DNA of 64,000 bases from Pelobates cultripes (taxonomy: Eukaryota; Chordata; Amphibia; Anura; Pelobatidae): contig OW240924.1 in assembly GCA_933207985.1 (NCBI GenBank), positions 68,176,985-68,240,984 of the forward strand. Reading direction: 5' to 3'. Below the pieces are notes generated by a model that worked only from the letters and a program-made list of their open reading frames with translations, was not told where the DNA came from and ran no database searches. Made by a program: the position numbers and the translations under genes. Numbering within the stretch: the stretch's first letter is position 1; each line of letters starts with the position of its first letter. Shown one piece after another: positions 57,339 through 64,000 of the stretch.

Positions 57339-57515
57339 TTAAACCGTAACAATTACGGCTTATTGTAGTGGTTATAGCTCAAGACGTCTTTAGGTGCCAT
57401 CTCCATTTTTTACCAAAACATTTTTTTGAGCTGCTTCCAGTGAAACTTATATGTTTTCTGATTAACCGCCATGGGGCTACAGCGTAGTGATTATGGCGCT
57501 TAGTGTGTTCCTTTA
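57339..57515. mobile_element. TTAA-flanked miniature element, degenerate
   Basis: Lies between TTAA at 57339-57342 and at 57512-57515. The right end GTGTTCCT-TTAA and the inner GCTTATTGTAGTGGTTATAG resemble amphibian TTAA elements. The terminal match is weak. Confidence 0.4.
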
Positions 57516-59283
57516 AATCTATTCTTGGTAGCTCATATGAAACACATTGACTTATTTGATTACCAAACTTTGGAAGGGAATTATTTTAGCATTGTTAGGT
57601 GTAAGGGATGATGCCCCAGTATTGCTTACATCTGCTACCCTGGTACTGAATGAGTTAACCTGGAAAGCTGACATGCCCACACAGCACCCTCCTCTCAGTT
57701 CCCCTCAGCTATTCATTACTGGATATTTCACTGGCACCTTGCCTCTTTGGGGACAAGTGTGTCTTAATATTTTAGTAGCAGCTAAGCGATGTAATTATCT
57801 GTTAATAATTTAGCATCTCTTACAGGCACACAGAAACCAATCAGTCATTATAGGGGAGCACATGTGTGCAGTTTGCCTGGTTTATGGCTCGTCTTGTACA
57901 GCATCGATATCTGTCACTGCAAACCTGTATTTACCTGCTCGCACTTGTTATCATAAAACATGCTGCTGTCATTTATATTGCACCATGGCATTGGCCGCGA
58001 TTCTTTGCGGGATCACATTGACATGGATTTAATACACATTTCTGCGGGAGAAATAAACTCAATGATTTGCATGGCTGATGTCCTATTGCCACAACGGGTA
58101 AAAATTCCTATTATCCGCAGTAAATAAACATACATATTTGATGTGCAATCACAACTGCTTATAGACTTGGTAAGGGGATACAAAATAACCAAGGGTGGTC
58201 TGTGACTATTACTCCGCAGGATGTTTTGCAAATATATATCAAACAATTGATACATCTGTCAGGGTGTTAAACTGGAGATGCGTTAAAAGGTCAGACAGGA
58301 TAGCTGACCTTTAAAATGCTGATAAAAGTATTGACAAGAAACGTGTTCAGTGCTAGAACCTACGATGGACTGTGGGTTAAGGCCAGCACAAAGCAGTCAG
58401 AGAGTTTTTGTCGCTGCGGGGACAGATGGCTGTGCTAGAATAATGACAGACTAGAAGGAAGGTTTTTTTCTTTCTATAAATGGAGTGTCAAGCAGAAGGT
58501 GAATTTGGATAAATGACAACTGGAGAACCTGGAATATTTTGAGCGAGGTGCGCAAAAAGACAATGAGAGGCATCCATGACCTAATGCCTGAACCACAGAT
58601 ACCTCCCACAATTTTCTACGAAACATAGTCTTTTTAAACAATTAGTCAACGGGGAGGAATGGCAACACAGTTTAGGAAAATACCAACAGATAATAGTAAC
58701 ATAACCCATTTGTGCTGCTTTCACATTATGTAACTTCTCCGGTCATGGTTTTTCTTTCCACGGAAGCTTCTAATAAAATTGACTTAAATATTTCTAACTT
58801 TGAAAAAATAAACTCCTTAGAGTGTAACCTCTACTAAATATCCCTCTTTAGTACATGGCCCCAGAGAATTCATATGCATTCCCTACAACAGATCAAGGTA
58901 TGCTTGTTTGACAGAACTAGAATACCCAGAAGTGAAATGTGTTCTTCCTTGGGGCTTGCTTTTGGTAAGTGGAAACATTCCCAATTTATGGGTTGCAACG
59001 CTAAATAAGTGACTATTTATTCCAAGTATTAAATACACAAAAAGGGGGCATCTTCCCTAGGGCTCCTTGGTTTTGGTAGCTGAAAATCAGTGGATAATAA
59101 TTATGGCTGGAAGCAAATATATCTAGTTATGATTGTATCAGTACCACCAATGGGCTTAACATCTATAACCTTGACTTACATGTATTATAGTGTCAGCTTA
59201 TATTTTGTTTATATATACATTGTATTAAAAGTGGCTCTAGAATCCTACCTGTTCATCATTTGCCATTGCTTCTTGTTTCTTCA

Positions 59284-59285
<2 letters not shown>
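57516..59285. other. no recognisable feature
   Basis: The 88-codon frame at 57547-57813 has no known motif. Confidence 0.4.
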
Positions 59286-59324
<39 letters not shown>

Positions 59325-59334
59325 CACACACACC
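59286..59334. repeat. TA/CA compound microsatellite
   Basis: About 16 TA units followed by CACACACACC. Confidence 0.95.
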
Positions 59335-59880
59335 TTTTTACTTCGTGCATAGAATTCCAGATTTTTGATAGTTTTTTTCCATTGTCTAGATTACCTTTTA
59401 TCCAGTTCTTCTACTTTTTAATATTGCTATAACCTCACTAGAAATCTAGTGTCTTCCCTCTTACTGTTCCGATGTCTTCCAGCAGTCTATTCTCAGACTA
59501 GCTGTCTTGTCTTTGTAGCTCCAAGCATTATGCAGACACAGCATACAAATTACACGTGCATATATTTTATTTTCAATGTACTGTTTACAATGGCACAGAG
59601 CAACAAAAAGATGCTTAGAAATGTCAGAACCGTAATAAATGAAATACAAATGAATGCATAAGAATCAATATGAGCAAATACCAACTTTGCTAAATTAATT
59701 AAATAGATGACAGTGAGCAAATGGTAATAAAAGAGATTAGAAAAAAATTGTAAATATGAAATTTAAATATCTATTAATATTTTGCAGTGTGCCAGCATTC
59801 ATTCTAATGATTTAGTAAAATTATCAGCTCAGAGCTTTAAGAAACTAAAGTATGGTGAGACTGTCTTAATTTTCCTAATA
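59335..59880. other. no recognisable feature
   Basis: The sense and antisense frames at 59449-59661 mirror each other and lack motifs. Confidence 0.4.
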
Positions 59881-61000
59881 CAATTTGTGGCAGAGATGCC
59901 TCTGCCACGTGTTCCTGGAGGGGTCTGCTGGCTAGAAACATGCCCAAAGACTACGGGCCCTGCAAAAGACCTGTTAAAAGATTTGGTTCATCGGAATTCA
60001 CTGTATGGTTCGGGAACCGAACTAACTCCCAAACTAAAGACCACCCGGGATGCTTGTTAAGCTCTATCATCACCTTGTAACGATTCTAACCGTAGTGTTC
60101 TAATTGTTCGTCTGGGTGGCCGCCATTCGTTTGCACGAACACCTGATGGCGGTCATCTTGTTCGCATGAACGCAGGCAGCGGTGTTTGGTCGTCAAGTGC
60201 ATGTTACTTAAATCGGACACTCGACCTCGTGAACACCGCCGAACTTCCATCATCGTCTGCGTTCGGTACATAGTGGAAGGGAATTGTTCATCTGGATGAG
60301 GGGGAACAAGCTCCATGGTTCAACTATAGACTACGTTCGATAGTTTATTTGTTTTTATACTGCTGAAGTTGACCGACCTCTACCACTTTTTTTATGGAAC
60401 TACTTTGGGCAAGAGCCTCGTGTGTGGTCGGTCAAATGTTGACTGCCATGAAACTCCCGAACCACCAAACCGATCTGGGTGATTTTTGGATATGTTGGTC
60501 ACTCAGATCAGGGCTATCCAAAGATGTGACTCTTGTGGGGATTCCATGGAGTTTGGGGGTACTTTTGGGGTGTTTGTAAATTGTATGTTTTTATGTACCT
60601 GGAGATAATTGAGTTTGTAAAGTTCCTGACTCAATTATCTCTCAGGCACAGGCAAGGAGTTTGTGGCTTGTATGAATTCTGTATCTGTGCCTGCATTAAA
60701 CTGATGACTTCCCAGCATTAAGTCTCGGCTTATGTGAGGGGGGGAGGGCGGTGATACTGGCGATAATTACTGCTATACCTGTTATACTCTCTGGAGGAGA
60801 GGTTTACCCACTGGGAGATGGATCCAGGACTTGGGTCCAGGGTGGGCGGAGAAGGCGAGACCCCAGCCAAGCTGCAGCAGCTAAGTGGCTACTGTGCTTT
60901 TGGTGTCCGGTGGAGTTCTTATAGAATCTCGGGAAATAACTAGGAAGCGTGAATTGGCGCAGGTATCCAGTTGGGGTACCAGGCAGTCTGCCACACAACT
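59881..61000 (-). mobile_element. solo LTR, family LTR-A copy 3 (subfamily), reverse orientation
   Basis: The LTR is complement 59886-60995 (1110 bp). Its ends are a 9-bp inverted pair, TGTGGCAGA and TCTGCCACA. The flanks are CAATT (59881-59885) and CAACT (60996-61000), 4 of 5 identical. The minus strand shares with copies 1 and 2 a GTGTCCGATTTAAGTAACATG block, GAATGGCGGCCACCCAGACG, and a GATCTGAGTGACCAACATATCC block. Its 5' third differs from the other two, so it represents another subfamily. Confidence 0.78.
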
Positions 61001-61753
61001 TTACTGAAAAATAAGTTAATGTATGGTTTTTGATTAGGTGAATGTAACAACAATAATTCTTGTGATATGGTTTATGATTAAAAAGTAAAAGGTTGGTCCT
61101 AGATGTTATTCTTAATTTTTTTTTACTTGAGTGGTAAATGACCAGGGAAAGATTAATTCTTTAAAGAATTAATATGTGTGATATTGAAAATCTATTTGAA
61201 AAAAAAAAATCATACCATAATAAATAAGTTGGGGATAAAAAGAAGAAAATCCAAACTTATTTGATTAAATTTAGGTTCCAGTTCCCAATGATTCCCAGAT
61301 TAGAAAAATAAAGTCTTGTTTTCCAATTGTATTTGGACTGATGTGCATTTATGGAAAGGACTTTCATCATGTGGAAATAGGCCTGAAAATAGAGGACAAT
61401 GATGGTGAACGTTTTTGAGCCAAGGGCTCAGTTTTCTGCAGAAAACAATCAACCGTTAACTTTCCTTTCTCTCAATTTTCAATTTGAAGCCACTTTCTTT
61501 CTTTTGAGTACCTGTAGTTCCATATCAACCCCCCCTTTGTATCTGACTCCAATACCTGCTCCTCTTTTAACTATACCCTTCTCTTAATCTTGAATCAGAA
61601 AATGTCATTCTCCGCCGCCTCCATGTTGGTCTGGTTGTCTTGTCTTCTAATACAAGTGTCATTTTACTACTAACCATATCAATTCTGTTGCTCCCCATCA
61701 TGCTAACCCTCCAAATCATTTCTAGTCACTTTACCAAATCCACCAATCTTCTC
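61001..61753. other. no recognisable feature
   Basis: AT-rich. Confidence 0.4.
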
Positions 61754-62740
61754 CAGGGCCGTCTTTAACGCAGGACAAAAGGGGCAGCTTCCCCGGGCCC
61801 AGTTATTCCTGGGGGCCCAAAGCAGCTGTCCCTTGAGCCCGCAGCAATTTAATCAGGGGCCCCATTGCCCCCCTGTCATTTTGTCCTGCCCCCCCCTCCA
61901 CGTGGTGCCACCAAGCCCTTGTCATTTTGTCCTGTCACCCCCCTCCATGGACCGCCTGCCGGGCCCCTGTCATTTTAGTCTGTAGTTTCCCCGTAGCCTG
62001 CTGGGAGTAAGTTAGTTCACGCGTGGGGAGTAAGAGGAGGCGGCACACATGGAGGAGGAGAGGGACTCCCATCATCCTCGGTCAGCCAGCTCCCACTGGA
62101 CCACAGGGAATCTTTCTGCACCAAAGCTAAGTAAATAGAAGGGTGGCTAAATATGTAAATTGTTATTTATTTATGTGTGTACCTGGGTCTGTGTATGTAT
62201 ATCAGGTTGTGCATATTTGTGTGTCAGTGTGTTTGTTTATGTGTACCTGTGTGTCAGTGTTTGTGTAATGGTGTGTATGTGTACGTGTACATGTATTTAT
62301 GTATCTATATGTCTGGGTATGTTCTTTTTTTATTGCGTTTCAAGAAGGAAATACAAATATATCATTTAAAAAAGTGTCATCAGCATCATATTGAGTAACA
62401 TAGTAACATTGCATTATGAAAATTGTTATACATTCTTATATAAAATCATACCTGTCAATATAATGGTGACTTCCTTATTATATATTATATCAAACAGAAA
62501 GAGAAAAAGAAAAAATGGAAAATGATGAAAAGAAAAATGAGGGGAATGTGGAGGCGGTGCATCTAGATTACTTGTAGACTTAATTATTGTGATATTTTAC
62601 AAAAAGTATCAAGTTTATTTGCCTAATATAAGGGGGGCACCTGTATTTACCTGTAGTACCTGTATTTATGTACCTATATGTCTGTGCATGTGTACCTGCA
62701 TGTCAGTGTATGCGTACTTGTGTTTTAATGTGTACCTGCG
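61754..62740 (+). mobile_element. composite element with CAGGGCCGTCTTTAA end and GT-rich array
   Basis: Starts CAGGGCCGTCTTTAACG, followed by a GC-rich head (to about 62100) with GTCATTTTGTCCTG repeated three times, then ACTGGACCACAGGGA as in the other composite elements, then a GT-rich minisatellite (62160-62320 and about 62640-62740). The array is split by about 310 bp of unrelated AT-rich sequence (62330-62640). The 3' end and target duplication were not identified. Confidence 0.5.
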
Positions 62741-62749
62741 TGACACCCT

Positions 62750-63195
62750 GCTAAACTCACATTAACTCCCCCAATCCCGTCACACTCACCCATGCCACAC
62801 TCACCTCCCATTGCTCTGACACTCACCCCCCAACCCTGTCACACTCATCCTCCGTCACTCTGTCACTCACCCCATTTCACCCTGCCACAAGCACCCTATC
62901 AATTAACCCCTCCAATTCTGTCAGTCATACTCTTCCCCTCCAACCATGCCACATTCATCCTTTCACATAAACCTTCCCTAATCGTGTCATGCTCACCTTA
63001 CCTTGCCCTGTCACACTCCCTCCCAACCACGCCACACCACCCTGTTACATTAACTCCCCTCACCCTGTCACACTCCTTCCTCCAACCATGTCACACTCAC
63101 GCTGTCACACTCACCGCCCAACCCTGTCTCATTCACTCCTCTGGCTCTGTCACACTCACTCTGTCACAGTCTCACAGTCACCCTCTGAAGACAGT
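62750..63195. repeat. degenerate CA/CT-rich minisatellite
   Basis: Imperfect units of the type ACCCTGTCACACTCAC. The 141- and 228-codon frames that cross it are low-complexity translations. Confidence 0.75.
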
Positions 63196-63326
63196 CATCA
63201 TACACACACAGTCATGAAACATAGTTTCGCCATAAACACAATGCACAAAGGCCACAGGCAGCTGATCATACACACAGCACATGCAAGCAGTTATCTCACA
63301 CACATACAGCCCCAGACACAAACATA

Positions 63327-64000
63327 CAGGGACGTATTAGCCGCGAGGCAAACAAGGCATTTGCCTTGGGCTGCAAAAAACGCCGCCCCCCAAATGCTCA
63401 GGGCAAATGCCTTGTTAGCCTTGCGGCTAACAGACATGCCGGGCGCTGGGCGGGGCTGGCTGATGGGCGGGCCGGCGGCTGGCGAGGGAGCACTTCCAGG
63501 GAGCACGTCATATTCCGGCTCCCAGCCTCACTCTGCGGTGCGCAAGGGAGCTGAGCAGTCAGCTCAGAGGAAGTGCTCCCTCGCCAGCCACCCGCCCAGC
63601 AGCCCAACCAGCAGCCACTGGACCACCAGGGAGAGAGAGACCCCCCCAGCACTCCCAAAGGTAAGGGGGGGTTAAATAAATAAAAAAGTGTTAATGTGAG
63701 TGATTGTGTGTGTGACTGTGTGTGTGTTTGACTGTGTGTTTGTGTGTGTCTGACTGTGTGTGTGACTGTGTGTGTGTGTGTTTGTGTCTGACGGTGTGTG
63801 TCTGACTGTGTTTGTGTGTGTGTCTGACTGTGTGTGTGTGTTTGTGTCTGACTGTGTGTGTGTGTCTGACTTTGTGTGTGTGTGTCTGACTGTGTGTTTG
63901 TGTCTGACTGTGTGTGTGTGGGTCTGACTTTGTGTGTGTGTGTCTGACTGTGTGTGTGTGTTTGTGTCTGACTGTGTGTGTGTGTTTGTGTGTGTGTCTG
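63327..64000 (+). mobile_element. second copy of the 15404-16248 composite transposon, cut by window end
   Basis: Starts CAGGGACGTATTAGCCGCG and follows copy 1 through the first hairpin (63341-63430), the second palindrome region (about 63478-63600), GGACCACCAGGGAGAG, CTCCCAAAGGTAAGG and into the GT array. The second palindrome keeps only about 21-bp outer arms (GGCTGGCGAGGGAGCACTTCC type) because most of the left arm is deleted; the CGTCATATTCCGGCTCCC centre is retained. The right end is beyond the window. Confidence 0.85.
63694..64000. repeat. GT-rich minisatellite (TGTGTCTGACTG units)
   Basis: An array of GTGTGTGTCTGACT-type units inside the composite element. Unit sequence differs from the TGTTAGTG units of copy 1. 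Confidence 0.93.

Noticed and set aside
62792..63675. Long plus-strand frames of 141 and 228 codons.
   Set aside because: They run through a CA-rich minisatellite into a non-autonomous transposon, with low-complexity composition.
1..64000. CRISPR arrays or bacterial operons.
   Set aside because: The tandem arrays have no uniform repeat-spacer pattern, and there are no bacterial-type genes; the content is vertebrate repeats.

Overview
The window looks like non-coding DNA from a large vertebrate genome, most likely an amphibian and probably a frog. This is inferred from the repeat families: DIRS retrotransposons, a Penelope-like element, Tc1/mariner, piggyBac and hAT-like elements, TTAA-flanked miniature elements, and L1 and CR1/L2 pieces. 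I recognise no host gene with confidence. One 97-residue reading frame behind a splice-acceptor-like sequence (complement 11219-11512) is the only host exon candidate. I see no bacterial-type gene, rRNA, convincing tRNA or CRISPR array.

Region by region. 1-682 is the 3' part of a dead Tc1 element. 1.9-6 kb has a small hAT-like foldback and remnants of L1 and an L2/CR1-type LINE. 8.8-9.5 kb holds a 61-bp tandem array of hairpins. 13.1-14.0 kb is a solo LTR with a target duplication. 14.7-16.5 kb has a TTAA element and a hAT-like composite transposon (15404-16248) with a perfect 70-bp-arm palindrome, a GT-rich minisatellite and an 8-bp target duplication. 18-22 kb is mostly unremarkable. 22.3-26.1 kb has another composite element, a large palindrome and a Penelope-like insertion (24954-26077) with a 15-bp target duplication.

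27.5-34.6 kb is one decayed DIRS element on the minus strand, split by a foldback transposon (itself carrying a further insertion) and by a piggyBac relic. 37.1-38.0 kb has CR1 pieces in opposite orientations around an inverted copy of DIRS interior. 38.0-45.15 kb is a second DIRS-like element with inverted terminal repeats and the diagnostic internal complementary region; it contains a solo LTR. 45.2-46.77 kb is an apparently intact DD37E Tc1/mariner transposon, the only full-length intact protein gene seen. 48.6-49.3 kb is a 36-bp minisatellite. 50.1-51.4 and 52.5-52.9 kb are two more dead Tc1-like relics. 55.1 kb has an L1 ORF1 piece. 59.9-61.0 kb is a third solo LTR, and 61.75-64.0 kb has two more composite elements with GT-rich arrays.

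The parts do not form a pathway. They record successive insertions, and the nesting gives a relative order: both DIRS elements are older than what sits inside them, and the Penelope-like copy is younger than the sequence it interrupts. The DD37E element looks young because its frame, its 25-bp ends and its TA target duplication are intact. Family names come from motif recognition without database searches; boundaries with matching target duplications are the firmest.
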